Below, piece after piece: positions 23,643 to 32,894 of a stretch of DNA of 64,000 nt. This DNA is from an uncultured Roseovarius sp. (GTDB lineage: Bacteria; Pseudomonadota; Alphaproteobacteria; Rhodobacterales; Rhodobacteraceae). Location: NCBI GenBank assembly GCA_947496175.1, contig CANMBU010000001.1:124001-188000 (forward strand), written 5' to 3'. Below the pieces are notes generated by a model. That model worked only from the letters and a program-made list of their open reading frames with translations, ran no database searches and had not been told where the DNA came from. The first letter of the stretch is position 1, and each line of letters starts with the position of its first letter. The translations under genes and the position numbers were made by a program.

Positions 23643-24956
23643 ATGAATAAGACTTTGATCGCCGGACTGGCGCTATCTGGAACTATGCTAAGCCCACTTG
23701 CGGCCTACGCCCAAACCGAAGTTCAGTTCTGGCACGCTTTTACAGGTCGTCTGGGAGAATTGGTAAAAGCCCAGGTCGAAGAATTCAACGCAAGCCAAAG
23801 CGATTATGTTGTCGTCGAAAGCCACAAGGGTAACTATTCTGAAACTCTGAACGCGGGTATCGCCGCCTTCCGTGCGCAGGAACAACCTCATGTGCTTATG
23901 GTGTTCGAAGTCGGCACGGCGACCATGATGTCCGCGCAAGGCGCAATCAAACCTGTTTATCAAGTTATGGCCGAGAGCGGAGCGGAGTTTGACCCCGATG
24001 CCTTTATTGGATCGGTCAAAGGCTATTACACCACCACAGACGGCGAGATGCTATCGTTGCCGTTTAACTCGTCCACGCCTGTGCTGTGGGTCAATCGGGA
24101 TGCATTCAAAGCCGCAGGCGTGGACCCGGACACCGACCTGTCCACCTGGCAGAATGTCGATGCTGTGCTCGATCAGCTCAAGGCAGGCGGATCGGAATGC
24201 CCATTGGTCACGGCATGGCAAAGCTGGATTCATCTGGAAAACTTCTCGGCCTATCACGACGTCCCTTTTGCGTCGAAAGACAACGGGTTCTCCGGGCTGG
24301 ATACCGAACTCATGCTCAACGGCGAAGCGCAGGTGGCTCATCTGACAGCCATGGGTGAGTGGGCCAAGGAAGGTAAGTTTGTCTACACGGGCCGCCGCAA
24401 CGAGGGTGGCGCCAATTTCCGAGCCGGTGAATGCGCGCTCTTTACCGAAAGCTCAGCGGGTTATGCGGGCATCAAGGCCGAAGCACAATTCGACTTTGAC
24501 GTCCGTCCGCTGCCCTATTGGGAAGGTGTCGGCAACGCGCCGCAAAACACCATCATCGGCGGCGCTTCGCTCTGGGTCATGGAAGGACACGAGTCTGAGG
24601 AGTACAAAGGCGTAGGAGCCTTCCTGAACTTCCTCTCCAGTTCCGATGTGCAGGCCTCCTGGCATCAAAACACCGGATACCTGCCAATCACTGCAGCTGC
24701 GGGTGAGGCCACACGCCTTGCTGGGTTCTACGACGAAAACCCTGGCACGGACATTGCCGTGATCCAGATGACAGCCAAAGAGCCCACAGCCAATTCCAAA
24801 GGCCTGCGCCTTGGCTCCTTTGATCAGATCCGCGGCATCATCGACGAAGAGCTTGAGGCGATTTGGTCCGGTGACAAAACGGCTCAAGCAGCCATGGACA
24901 GCGCCAAAGAGCGCGGCGATGCGCTGCTCCGCCGGTTTGAATCGGCCAATAAGTAA
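23643..24956 (+). CDS. ugpB: sn-Glycerol-3-phosphate ABC transporter substrate-binding protein UgpB
   Basis: A 437-residue periplasmic binding protein with a signal peptide ending SPLAAYAQ. The mature start TEVQFWHAFTGRLGELV and the later segments SLPFNSSTPVLWVNRDAF and SSAGYAG match UgpB of the family 1 binding proteins. It captures glycerol-3-phosphate or glycerophosphodiesters. ATG 23643 follows GGAGGG; the frame is open from 23523, but that part has no role. A hairpin lies just after its stop, which would keep its expression above that of the permease genes. Confidence 0.9.
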   Translation: MNKTLIAGLALSGTMLSPLAAYAQTEVQFWHAFTGRLGELVKAQVEEFNASQSDYVVVESHKGNYSETLNAGIAAFRAQEQPHVLMVFEVGTATMMSAQGAIKPVYQVMAESGAEFDPDAFIGSVKGYYTTTDGEMLSLPFNSSTPVLWVNRDAFKAAGVDPDTDLSTWQNVDAVLDQLKAGGSECPLVTAWQSWIHLENFSAYHDVPFASKDNGFSGLDTELMLNGEAQVAHLTAMGEWAKEGKFVYTGRRNEGGANFRAGECALFTESSAGYAGIKAEAQFDFDVRPLPYWEGVGNAPQNTIIGGASLWVMEGHESEEYKGVGAFLNFLSSSDVQASWHQNTGYLPITAAAGEATRLAGFYDENPGTDIAVIQMTAKEPTANSKGLRLGSFDQIRGIIDEELEAIWSGDKTAQAAMDSAKERGDALLRRFESANK

Positions 24957-24967
24957 GCAAGAAGACG

Positions 24968-24992
24968 AAGGCGGGTCCCGGTGGCCCGCCTT
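24968..24992 (+). terminator. Hairpin between ugpB and ugpA
   Basis: AAGGCGGG (24968-24975) pairs with CCCGCCTT (24985-24992) around a nine-base loop, followed by TCTC rather than a long U-run. It probably acts as a partial terminator or RNA-stabilising stem, giving more UgpB than UgpAE. Confidence 0.65.
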
Positions 24993-25010
24993 TCTCAACC
25001 GGGGGACAGA

Positions 25011-25892
25011 TTGGAAAAACGCGTCACATTTCGTGGCTGGTTGCTGCCGCTCTTACTGATCGCGCCGCAGGTGATCATCTCGGCGGTATTCTTTTTCTAC
25101 CCCGCCGGGCAGGCCATCTGGCAGTCGCTGTTTATCCCCGATCCATTTGGGCTTTCGGCACAATTTGTGGGGCTGGGGAATTTTGAATTTCTCCTCAATG
25201 ACAAATTCTACCGCGCGTCCTTCCTGACCACGGCGGTCTTTTCTATCCTCGTGACCCTCTGCTCAATGGTCCCCGCCCTCTTTCTGGCCGTTCTCGCGGA
25301 CCGTCTGATCAAAGGCTCTGGGGTCTATCGCACGCTGCTTATCTGGCCCTATGCCGTAGCCCCGGCTGTGGCAGGCGTGCTGTGGCTTTTCATGTTCAAC
25401 ACCCGTGTGGGTGTGATCTCCTGGTATCTTGGCACGCTGGGGTATGACTGGAACCACGTGCTCAATGGCGGCGAGGCGATGGGCCTTGTTGTCGTCGCCT
25501 CCGCCTGGGGGCGGATCAGTTACAATTTCCTGTTCTTTTTTGCGGCGTTACAAGCCGTTCCTCGTTCAGTAATTGAAGCCGCCGCCATCGACGGCGCCCG
25601 CTTCTGGCGCAGGTTCTGGACAATTGTCCTGCCCCTTTTGTCGCCCACCACCTTCTTTCTGCTGGTGGTCAACATTGTCTACGCCTTCTTCGAGACTTTC
25701 GGCGTTATCCACACGATCACCTCAGGTGGCCCACAACAAACCACGACGATCCTTGTCTACAAAGTCTTCTCAGATGGCTTCGTCGGCCAGGATCTCGGCT
25801 CCTCCTCGGCGCAGTCGGTGATCCTCTTGATTGTTGTCGGCCTGCTGACGGTCATTCAGTTCAAATACATCGAAAAGCGGGTGCATTACTGA
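25011..25892 (+). CDS. ugpA: sn-Glycerol-3-phosphate ABC transporter permease UgpA
   Basis: A 293-residue MalF-type permease with six hydrophobic segments and the EAA loop [20 protein letters not shown]. The TTG at 25011 is chosen: GGGGGA lies four bases upstream, the product then begins [14 protein letters not shown] like other UgpA proteins (about 295 residues), and the earlier GTG at 24981 lies inside the hairpin. Its TGA overlaps the ugpE ATG. Forms the channel with UgpE. Confidence 0.9.
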   Translation: MEKRVTFRGWLLPLLLIAPQVIISAVFFFYPAGQAIWQSLFIPDPFGLSAQFVGLGNFEFLLNDKFYRASFLTTAVFSILVTLCSMVPALFLAVLADRLIKGSGVYRTLLIWPYAVAPAVAGVLWLFMFNTRVGVISWYLGTLGYDWNHVLNGGEAMGLVVVASAWGRISYNFLFFFAALQAVPRSVIEAAAIDGARFWRRFWTIVLPLLSPTTFFLLVVNIVYAFFETFGVIHTITSGGPQQTTTILVYKVFSDGFVGQDLGSSSAQSVILLIVVGLLTVIQFKYIEKRVHY

Positions 25893-26746
25893 TGGCGCAA
25901 GTGCATGGCATGGTCGAAAAGCGGGGCGCGGGGCTATGGCTCACACATGTCTTCATGATCCTGGGCGTCTTGGTGATCTTTTTTCCCATATGGCTCGCCT
26001 TCGTGGCCTCCACCGTCACCCAGCCCGAGATCACCAACCCGCCCATGCCCGTCTGGCCCGGTGATCAGTTTTGGGTGAACTACAAAAACGCCCTCTTTTC
26101 GGGCATCAATGTCCCGGTGGCGACCATGTTGATGAATTCTATGGTCATGGCCGTGGGCATCGCCGTGGGCAAGATCGTCATTTCGCTCCTCTCGGCCTTT
26201 GCCATCGTCTATTTCCGCTTCCCCGGACGCACAACGTTCTTCTGGCTGATCTTCCTGACCCTTATGTTGCCCGTTGAAGTGCGCATTGTGCCCACTTTCG
26301 AGGTCGTTGCGGGCTTTGGCATGCTCAACAGCTTTTCAGGCCTCATCCTCCCGCTCATCGCCTCCGCCACCGCAACCTTCCTCTTCCGACAGTTTTTCCT
26401 GACCATCCCCGATGAACTGGCCGAGGCCGCGCGTGTCGATGGCGCCTCGCCGATGCGGTTTTTCTGGGACATCGTTGTGCCCATGAGCCGCACGAACGTG
26501 GCGGCGCTCTTTGTGATCCTCTTCATCTATGGCTGGAACCAGTATCTTTGGCCGCTGCTCATCACCACCGACCCGGAAATGAACACCATCGTCATGGGCA
26601 TCAAGCAGATGTTCCCAAGTGGCGATGACTTTGCCCATTGGCCAACAATCATGGCCACCTCGATCCTTGCGATGATCCCGCCAGTGATTGTCGTCATCTC
26701 CATGCAGCGGCTCTTTGTCCGCGGCCTTGTCGATAGCGAGAAGTAA
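25892..26746 (+). CDS. ugpE: sn-Glycerol-3-phosphate ABC transporter permease UgpE
   Basis: A 284-residue MalG-type permease: N-terminal helix, long periplasmic loop ([19 protein letters not shown]), further helices, and the EAA loop [20 protein letters not shown]. It ends [15 protein letters not shown], typical of UgpE. It overlaps ugpA by one base (TGATG), and ugpC starts two bases after its stop. Confidence 0.92.
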   Translation: MAQVHGMVEKRGAGLWLTHVFMILGVLVIFFPIWLAFVASTVTQPEITNPPMPVWPGDQFWVNYKNALFSGINVPVATMLMNSMVMAVGIAVGKIVISLLSAFAIVYFRFPGRTTFFWLIFLTLMLPVEVRIVPTFEVVAGFGMLNSFSGLILPLIASATATFLFRQFFLTIPDELAEAARVDGASPMRFFWDIVVPMSRTNVAALFVILFIYGWNQYLWPLLITTDPEMNTIVMGIKQMFPSGDDFAHWPTIMATSILAMIPPVIVVISMQRLFVRGLVDSEK

Positions 26747-26748
26747 CC

Positions 26749-27804
26749 ATGGCCACCGTCACCCTCACCGACATCAAGAAAAGCTTTGGGGCTACGGACG
26801 TGATCCACGGCATCAATGTCGAGATTGCCGATGGTGAGTTCATCGTGATCGTCGGGCCCTCGGGCTGTGGCAAATCCACCTTGCTGCGCATGGTGGCGGG
26901 GCTGGAGACCGTCACCGCGGGCGATGTGCTCATCGGCGGGGAACGAGCCAATGACAAGGAACCCATGGACCGCGACATCGCCATGGTCTTTCAGAACTAC
27001 GCCCTCTACCCGCATATGTCGGTCCGCCAGAATATGGGATACGGCCTCAAGATCGCAGGCCTGCCCAAGGACCAGGTCACCGCCAAGGTCGAAGAGGCCG
27101 CGAAACTCTTGCAGCTTGAGGCCTTACTCGACCGCAAACCCCGCCAGCTCTCAGGCGGTCAACGCCAGCGCGTCGCCATGGGCCGGGCCATCGTGCGCGA
27201 ACCGGCCGTGTTTCTCTTTGACGAACCGCTCTCGAATCTCGATGCCAAGCTGCGTGTGCAAATGCGCCTTGAGATCAGAGAGTTACAATCCAAACTTGGG
27301 ATAACCTCGCTCTATGTCACCCATGATCAGGTCGAGGCGATGACCATGGCCGACCGCATGATCGTGATGAATGGCGGGGTGGCCGAGCAAATCGGCACGC
27401 CGCTAGAGGTCTACGAAACCCCGCGCACGCTCTTTGCCGCGCAATTCATCGGCAGCCCGGCAATGAACGTTTTTGATGCGGAATTGAACTCCGGTCAGGT
27501 TCACATTGGAGGTCAGACCGTGGCCCAAGCGTCAGGCCCGGATGGTCCGGTCAAACTGGGTATTCGCCCTGAACACTTTGTAAAGGACGATGCGGGACCC
27601 TTCGAGGTCCGCGTTCAAATGACCGAGCCGCTTGGTGCCAACACCCTGCTGCACGGACGCTTGGACAGCATCAAGACCGACATCACCATCAGCTTGCCTG
27701 GCGTTCACACCATGGGTGCTGAACCGACCCCGATGCGCTTTGCCGCGCAACCTGGCATGACTCACCTCTTTGACAGCACAACAGGTCACCGGATCACAGG
27801 CTGA
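26749..27804 (+). CDS. ugpC: sn-Glycerol-3-phosphate ABC transporter ATP-binding protein UgpC
   Basis: A 351-residue ABC ATPase of the MalK/UgpC group. Walker A GPSGCGKSTLLRMVAG, signature LSGGQRQRVAMGRA, Walker B VFLFDEPLSNLD and switch SLYVTHDQVEAMT are all present. The C-terminal TOBE-type regulatory domain runs from about residue 240. It energises UgpAE. The gene ends nine bases before the convergent nrdJ end, with no visible terminator between them. Confidence 0.93.
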   Translation: MATVTLTDIKKSFGATDVIHGINVEIADGEFIVIVGPSGCGKSTLLRMVAGLETVTAGDVLIGGERANDKEPMDRDIAMVFQNYALYPHMSVRQNMGYGLKIAGLPKDQVTAKVEEAAKLLQLEALLDRKPRQLSGGQRQRVAMGRAIVREPAVFLFDEPLSNLDAKLRVQMRLEIRELQSKLGITSLYVTHDQVEAMTMADRMIVMNGGVAEQIGTPLEVYETPRTLFAAQFIGSPAMNVFDAELNSGQVHIGGQTVAQASGPDGPVKLGIRPEHFVKDDAGPFEVRVQMTEPLGANTLLHGRLDSIKTDITISLPGVHTMGAEPTPMRFAAQPGMTHLFDSTTGHRITG

Positions 27805-27813
27805 AAGGTCGCG

Positions 27814-30087
27814 TTACGAACACTTCGAATGCCCGCAGCTGCCGCAGGTCATACAACCTTCGATCTTGCGCATGTCAAAACTACCACACGCTGGACAGGA
27901 CGCACCACGCGGGCCACCGTGATTGACCACCTGCGCCTGCGGGTCTTCCTTGAGGCCAAGCCCCTCCCCTTCGAGGAACCCGATATTCACCATATGATTT
28001 TCCAGAACCCCGCCAATCGCGGCCAGGATCGACGGAATATACTTCCCGTTCATCCAGGCCCCACCGCGCGGATCAAACACGGCCTTGAGTTCCTCCACCA
28101 CAAAGGACACGTCCCCTCCGCGCCGGAACACCGCCGAGATCATCCGGGTCAGCGCCACGGTCCAGGCATAATGCTCCATGTTCTTGGAGTTGATGAACAC
28201 CTCAAAGGGCCGCCGACGCCCATTCAGGATAATATCATTCACGGTGACATAAATCGCATGGTTGCTGTCGGGCCATTTGAGCTTATAGGTATGCCCTTCC
28301 AGCTCCTGCGGACGGTCCAGCGGATCGGACATATAAACGACCTCGCCGCCTTCCATGGACACCGCGCCCTCGCCCGGCACCTTGTCTTCGGTCTCTGACA
28401 CGCTCAGCACCGACCCCGTCACATCATTCGGCCGGTAGGTCGTGCACCCCTTACAGCCCAAGTCCCAGGCCTGCATGTAGACGTCCTTGAACGCCTCAAA
28501 CCCGATATCCGCCGGCACGTTGATCGTTTTGGAAATGCTGGAATCAATCCATTTCTGCGCCGCCGCCTGCATCTTCACATGCGCATCCGGCTCCAGCGTC
28601 TGGGCGTTGACGAAATAGTCTGGCAGGTCTGCCTCGCCAAACTTCTCGCGCCACATCTGGACGGCATAATCCACCACCTCTTCTTCGGTGCGGCTGCCAT
28701 CCTTCTGCAGCACTTTACGGGTATAGGCATAGGCAAACACGGGCTCGATGCCGGAACTGACATTGCCGGCATAAAGGCTGATCGTGCCCGTGGGCGCAAT
28801 CGAGGTCAAAAGCGCGTTGCGAATACCGTGTTCACGCACCGCCTCTCGCACATCGTCATCCATGGCCTGCATGGTGCCACTGGCCAGATAAGCCTCAGCC
28901 TCAAAGAGTGGAAACGCCCCCTTCTCCTTGGCCAGTTCCACCGACGCCAGATACGACGCCCGCGCAATCGCCTTAAGCCAGACCTCTGTCTGCGCCGCGG
29001 CCTCATCCGAGCCATAACGCAAGCCGCACATCAGCAATGCATCGGCCAGCCCTGTGACCCCAAGCCCAATCCGCCGCTTGGCCTGCGCCTCTGCGCGCTG
29101 CTCGGGCAGTGGAAAGTTGGACGCATCCACCACATTGTCCATCATCCGAATTGCGGTGCTTACAAGCTCGGTCAGCGCCGCCTCATCAATAGATGCATCT
29201 GCATTAAATGGCTGCTCCACCAACCGCGCCAGATTAACAGATCCCAACAAACACGCCCCATAAGGCGGCAAAGGCTGTTCGCCGCAGGGATTGGTCGCCG
29301 CAATCGTTTCCGCGTAATGCAGATTGTTCGCCGCATTGATCCGGTCGATGAAAATCACCCCCGGCTCAGCAAAATCATAGGTGGCCTGCATAATTTTGTT
29401 CCACAGATCCCGCGCCTGCACGGTTTTGTAGACCTTGCCCCCAAAGACCAACTCCCACGGCCCGTCCGCCTTCACCGCATCCATGAACGGATCGGTGACC
29501 AGCACCGAGAGATTGAACATGCGCAATCGCGCCGGATCTGATTTCACTGCGATGAAATCTTCCACATCGGGATGATCACAGCGCATCGTCGCCATCATCG
29601 CGCCCCGGCGGCTGCCCGCGCTCATGATCGTGCGGCACATCGCGTCCCAGACATCCATGAAACTCAGCGGCCCGCTGGCATCCGCGCCGACGCCTTTGAC
29701 CTCGGCCCCCTTGGGCCTCAGGGTTGAGAAATCATACCCGATCCCGCCGCCCTGCTGCATCGTAAGCGCCGCCTCACGCAGCGCATTGAAAATCCCGTTC
29801 ATGTCATCCGGGATCGTGCCCATGACAAAACAGTTAAAGAGCGTCACTGCCCGCCCTGTGCCCGCTCCCGCCGTGATCCGACCGGCTGGCAGATATTTGA
29901 AATCTTCAAGTGCCGCGTAAAACCGGTCTTCCCAAACGTCCGGCGTCACCTCCACGGCCGCCAAAGACCGCGCAATCCGCCGCCAGGTATCCTCCACAGT
30001 CCCATCCACAGGCGTGCCGTCGCCAGCCTTGAAGCGGTACTTCATATCCCAGATGGACTCTGCGATCGGGGCAGCGAATCGAGTCAT
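27814..30087 (-). CDS. nrdJ: Adenosylcobalamin-dependent (class II) ribonucleotide reductase
   Basis: A 757-residue single-chain reductase. FNCFVMG has the first redox Cys, NPCGEQPLPPYG the thiyl-radical Cys motif, and TSIAPTGTISLYAGN the phosphate-binding loop. The C-terminus carries a Cys-rich tail (CPACGSFD then MTCGSCGHSKC), which probably passes electrons from thioredoxin and may bind zinc. It makes deoxyribonucleotides without oxygen or a metal-radical subunit. Met at 30087 is chosen to give the usual MTRFAAPIAE start, though the ribosome site is weak; the open frame from 30204 is unlikely. TTGTGT (30102) and ACACTA (30123) upstream are weak NrdR-like half sites. No cobalamin riboswitch is seen. 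Confidence 0.93.
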   Translation of the reverse strand: MTRFAAPIAESIWDMKYRFKAGDGTPVDGTVEDTWRRIARSLAAVEVTPDVWEDRFYAALEDFKYLPAGRITAGAGTGRAVTLFNCFVMGTIPDDMNGIFNALREAALTMQQGGGIGYDFSTLRPKGAEVKGVGADASGPLSFMDVWDAMCRTIMSAGSRRGAMMATMRCDHPDVEDFIAVKSDPARLRMFNLSVLVTDPFMDAVKADGPWELVFGGKVYKTVQARDLWNKIMQATYDFAEPGVIFIDRINAANNLHYAETIAATNPCGEQPLPPYGACLLGSVNLARLVEQPFNADASIDEAALTELVSTAIRMMDNVVDASNFPLPEQRAEAQAKRRIGLGVTGLADALLMCGLRYGSDEAAAQTEVWLKAIARASYLASVELAKEKGAFPLFEAEAYLASGTMQAMDDDVREAVREHGIRNALLTSIAPTGTISLYAGNVSSGIEPVFAYAYTRKVLQKDGSRTEEEVVDYAVQMWREKFGEADLPDYFVNAQTLEPDAHVKMQAAAQKWIDSSISKTINVPADIGFEAFKDVYMQAWDLGCKGCTTYRPNDVTGSVLSVSETEDKVPGEGAVSMEGGEVVYMSDPLDRPQELEGHTYKLKWPDSNHAIYVTVNDIILNGRRRPFEVFINSKNMEHYAWTVALTRMISAVFRRGGDVSFVVEELKAVFDPRGGAWMNGKYIPSILAAIGGVLENHMVNIGFLEGEGLGLKEDPQAQVVNHGGPRGASCPACGSFDMRKIEGCMTCGSCGHSKCS

Positions 30088-30305
30088 GGCAGCACAATCC
30101 ATTGTGTAAGAACGGAGCAAGAACACTACACTTTGAGGGTCCAAAATGCAATCTTCTTCTTTCTTGTCCCAAATACCCCATTCCCGAGGGTGACGCCACT
30201 CCATCGCTTCGTTCTTGGCTCAATTTGTGCTGCTGACATGACCTGTCAGACTATGTCGCAAACGGCGTTGCGCCCTCCCCACCGCTGACCCAGAGTAGCC
30301 ACATC

Positions 30306-31262
30306 ATGCACCGCGCCCACGTCTCACATACGGATCAGGTCTCCCTTGGCATCCTCATTATCCTCGCATCCGTCGCGGCGCTGGCGCTTGGGGATGCCAC
30401 GATCAAGCTTATCAGCGCCGAGTTTTCCCTGTGGCAGATTTTCGCGCTGCGCTCGGCCTTTGCCATGCCCTGCATCATCCTGCTCGCCATCCTCGCCAAA
30501 CGCCGCCTGAGACCAGCCGCCCCGGGATGGGTCAGCCTGCGCGCCCTGTTGCTTGTCACCGGGTGGATCGCCTATTACAGCGCGCTGCCATGGCTTGATC
30601 TCGGCACCGCCGCCGTTGCCGTCTACACCAATCCCATTTTCACAGCCCTGATCACCGCCATCGCCCTAAAAGAACGCGTCACCCCCTTGCAATGGCTGGG
30701 TATTGTCATCGGCTTCATCGGTGTTGCCGTCATCCTGCGCCCCACAGATGCGCAGTTTTCCTGGCCCCTTCTGGGCCCGATCGCTGGCGCGCTGCTTTAC
30801 GCGCTGGCGATGATCCTGACGCGCAGCAAATGTCAGTCCGAAGACTATGTCAGCCTGGCCTTCGCCCTGCACATCGCCTTCATCTTGACCGGCATGATCG
30901 GCCTTGCCCTCAATACCTGGGCACCTCTACCCGTCAGCTTTTCCGACCAAACGCCCTTTCTCACAACCGGCTGGGCCGCCATGGCACCAAACGACTGGGC
31001 CTTGATGGCAGGGCTTGGGCTTTTGGCGATGGCCTTCACCCTTGGCGTCGCCCGCGCCTATCAGATCGCGCCACCCCATATCATTGCCACGTTTGACTAT
31101 GGCTATGTGGGCTTTGCGCTTGTCTGGGGCGCCCTGTTCTTTTCTGAATACCCCGATGCACAGAGCATTCTCGGCATGGGCCTTGTGATCTCCGCCGGTC
31201 TCATGGTTGCCCTGGGCGCGCGCCGCCACCAATCTCCTCTGCGACGTTCCTTAGAAGGTTGA
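30306..31262 (+). CDS. EamA/DMT-family drug/metabolite exporter
   Basis: A 318-residue membrane protein with ten hydrophobic segments and two EamA repeats. The first repeat contains LALGDATIKL and LDLGTAAVAVYTNPIFTALI, the second GALLYALAMILTR and ATFDYGYVGFALVWGALFF. DMT exporters move amino acids, nucleobases or other metabolites; the substrate cannot be read from sequence. It stands alone between nrdJ (divergent) and the DUF1489 gene 50 bp downstream. Confidence 0.85.
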   Translation: MHRAHVSHTDQVSLGILIILASVAALALGDATIKLISAEFSLWQIFALRSAFAMPCIILLAILAKRRLRPAAPGWVSLRALLLVTGWIAYYSALPWLDLGTAAVAVYTNPIFTALITAIALKERVTPLQWLGIVIGFIGVAVILRPTDAQFSWPLLGPIAGALLYALAMILTRSKCQSEDYVSLAFALHIAFILTGMIGLALNTWAPLPVSFSDQTPFLTTGWAAMAPNDWALMAGLGLLAMAFTLGVARAYQIAPPHIIATFDYGYVGFALVWGALFFSEYPDAQSILGMGLVISAGLMVALGARRHQSPLRRSLEG

Positions 31263-31312
31263 AACTCCGGCCCAGCGCAATAGAGTAGCCCCTATCACGC
31301 TGGGGGCGTTTC

Positions 31313-31747
31313 ATGGCATCGGCCAAATTGCATCTGATCAAGCTGAGCGTCGGCTCGGAATCCTTCGAAAGCCTGACCGCCTGGCAACGTCGGCCAGAGG
31401 CGCAAGGCCCAGATGGTCTTCCACGCCACGTCACTCGCATGTGGCCCCGACGCGAGGCAGACCTGCTTCAGGGCGGATCCATCTATTGGGTGGTCCAGGG
31501 GCTGGTGCAATGCCGACAGCGCATTTTGCGCCTTGATGAGGTTATCCGCGCAGACGGGATTCGCCGGTGTGGCATCGTTCTGGACCCTGAACTCATCCGC
31601 ACCTCAACAGCCCCCAAACGCCCGTTTCAGGGCTGGCGCTACCTAGACCCCGGCGACGCGCCGGTGGATTTGCCCAAAGCCCGCCGGAATGAAGAGCCCC
31701 TACCCGCCGATCTCTCGGCTGCTTTGTCTGACATCGGAGTGATCTGA
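31313..31747 (+). CDS. DUF1489 family protein
   Basis: A 144-residue cytoplasmic protein starting with KLHLIKLSVGSESFESL and containing the family core GGSIYWVVQGLVQCRQRIL, characteristic of DUF1489 (alphaproteobacterial). Trp- and Arg-rich, with no membrane segment. Function unknown in the family. Its stop codon TGA is the first half of a TGACGT inverted repeat at 31745-31759. Confidence 0.85.
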   Translation: MASAKLHLIKLSVGSESFESLTAWQRRPEAQGPDGLPRHVTRMWPRREADLLQGGSIYWVVQGLVQCRQRILRLDEVIRADGIRRCGIVLDPELIRTSTAPKRPFQGWRYLDPGDAPVDLPKARRNEEPLPADLSAALSDIGVI

Positions 31748-31803
31748 CGTAACACGTCAAAAATAACCTGACGTCGGAAACACGGCACGCTCAAGCGAGC
31801 GTG
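31745..31803. promoter_or_regulatory. Inverted repeats after the DUF1489 gene
   Basis: TGACGT-AAC-ACGTCA at 31745-31759 is a perfect inverted repeat, followed by another TGACGT at about 31769 and a separate stem CACGCTC-AAGC-GAGCGTG at 31786-31803. The first looks like a protein-binding site, the second like an RNA stem without a U-run. The rest of the 288-bp gap up to 32035 shows only a T-run near 31843. Confidence 0.45.
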
Positions 31804-32035
31804 AAGCGGTGTCACACTGATCAAAGCCATCGAAAATCAGTTGTTTTTTTGGATTTCGGATGCGCTGCCTCCTGCCAGCTCGAACAACGCTATCTGACCA
31901 TCTTCACAACGTTCACCGCCAGTTGAACTTCTATGATCACTCACGCCCTTGAGCGTCCCCGAAAGCATGCAGATATCGTGGCCAACAACGCACCCAAGCA
32001 CATCACTGGACAAACGATCAGAAAGGATCTCCGCC

Positions 32036-32794
32036 ATGACCGTAAAGACAACCTTGCTCGCCACCGCTCTTGTAACACTGGCTCTTCCCGCCGCAGCGCA
32101 GTCAACGCATGTCGAAGTTGGCAATTTGTCTTTTGACAAAATCGCAGCAGACATCAGCGCACCTGCCACACCAGAGCGCGTGACGGCGTCCAATGAACAA
32201 ACCTTTGCGGCAAACGCCTTGAAGCGGACCGAAACCAAGCAGCCAGCTCCTGTACTGAGTTTTGCAAGTGGTCAAAGCGCCTCCGGGAGCCAGGACACGG
32301 TGTCACGCAATGCGAACTCTGATTTCAACACTGGCCGGGACTGGACAGGGTTCTATGTCGGTGGCCAGATCGGTTTTGCGAATGTCGACACCAATATTTC
32401 GAGCGACGATGATGATTTCATCGGCGGTATCTTTGTGGGCTACGACTATGACCTTGGAAACGTCGTAATCGGAGGCGGTCTGGACTATGACTTCACCGAC
32501 GCCGATGTGGCGGACGGTGTGGCTGACCTCGAAAACATTTTCCGTCTTCGCGCGCGTGCAGGGTACAAAATCGGATCAGGTCTTCTTTACGGCACTGCAG
32601 GTTACGCAATTGCAGACACCGATACACTCGGCAGTGATGATGGATATTTCATCGGCGCCGGATACGAACACTTCGTCAGCCAGAATTTCACCATCGGCGG
32701 TGAGGTCCTTTATCACGAATTCAACAGCTTCGACTCCACAGGCGTAGATGTAGAGGCCACGACGGTCCAAATCCGCGGCACCTTTCGCTTCTAA
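32036..32794 (+). CDS. Outer membrane beta-barrel protein
   Basis: A 252-residue exported protein. A signal peptide (LLATALVTLALPAAAQ) is followed by a low-complexity region of about 75 residues. An eight-strand-like barrel then begins at GRDWTGFYVGGQIGFANV, contains repeated G-Y/F alternation (FVGYDYDLGNVVIGGGLDYD) and ends with TVQIRGTFRF, a C-terminal Phe typical of BamA substrates. It resembles the porin_OmpL/Omp25-type surface proteins of alphaproteobacteria. ATG 32036 follows AAGGA by eight bases; an open frame from 31949 is not used. Monocistronic, ending in a strong hairpin. Confidence 0.85.
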   Translation: MTVKTTLLATALVTLALPAAAQSTHVEVGNLSFDKIAADISAPATPERVTASNEQTFAANALKRTETKQPAPVLSFASGQSASGSQDTVSRNANSDFNTGRDWTGFYVGGQIGFANVDTNISSDDDDFIGGIFVGYDYDLGNVVIGGGLDYDFTDADVADGVADLENIFRLRARAGYKIGSGLLYGTAGYAIADTDTLGSDDGYFIGAGYEHFVSQNFTIGGEVLYHEFNSFDSTGVDVEATTVQIRGTFRF

Positions 32795-32807
32795 AGCGTT
32801 GTCCCAA

Positions 32808-32833
32808 CCCGCCCCTCTTTGATCGGGGGCGGG
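32808..32833 (+). terminator. Hairpin after the outer membrane protein gene
   Basis: CCCGCCCC (32808-32815) pairs with GGGGCGGG (32826-32833). A second GC-rich stretch follows. No long U-run on either strand, so it is a likely but imperfect terminator placed between convergent genes. Confidence 0.6.
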
Positions 32834-32894
32834 CCGCATGGGGCGGGCACCATCGTTTCCCCTCTTTTTGATCGGTGCTCGCCCCGGCCTTTGG

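Noticed and set aside
28579..29541. 320-codon open frame on the plus strand
   Set aside because: Antisense to nrdJ; Arg/His-rich, typical of a shadow of a GC-rich gene.
30088..30305. Possible cobalamin riboswitch upstream of the B12-dependent reductase gene
   Set aside because: No B12-box (GCCACTG-like) or long structured leader is visible in this short gap.
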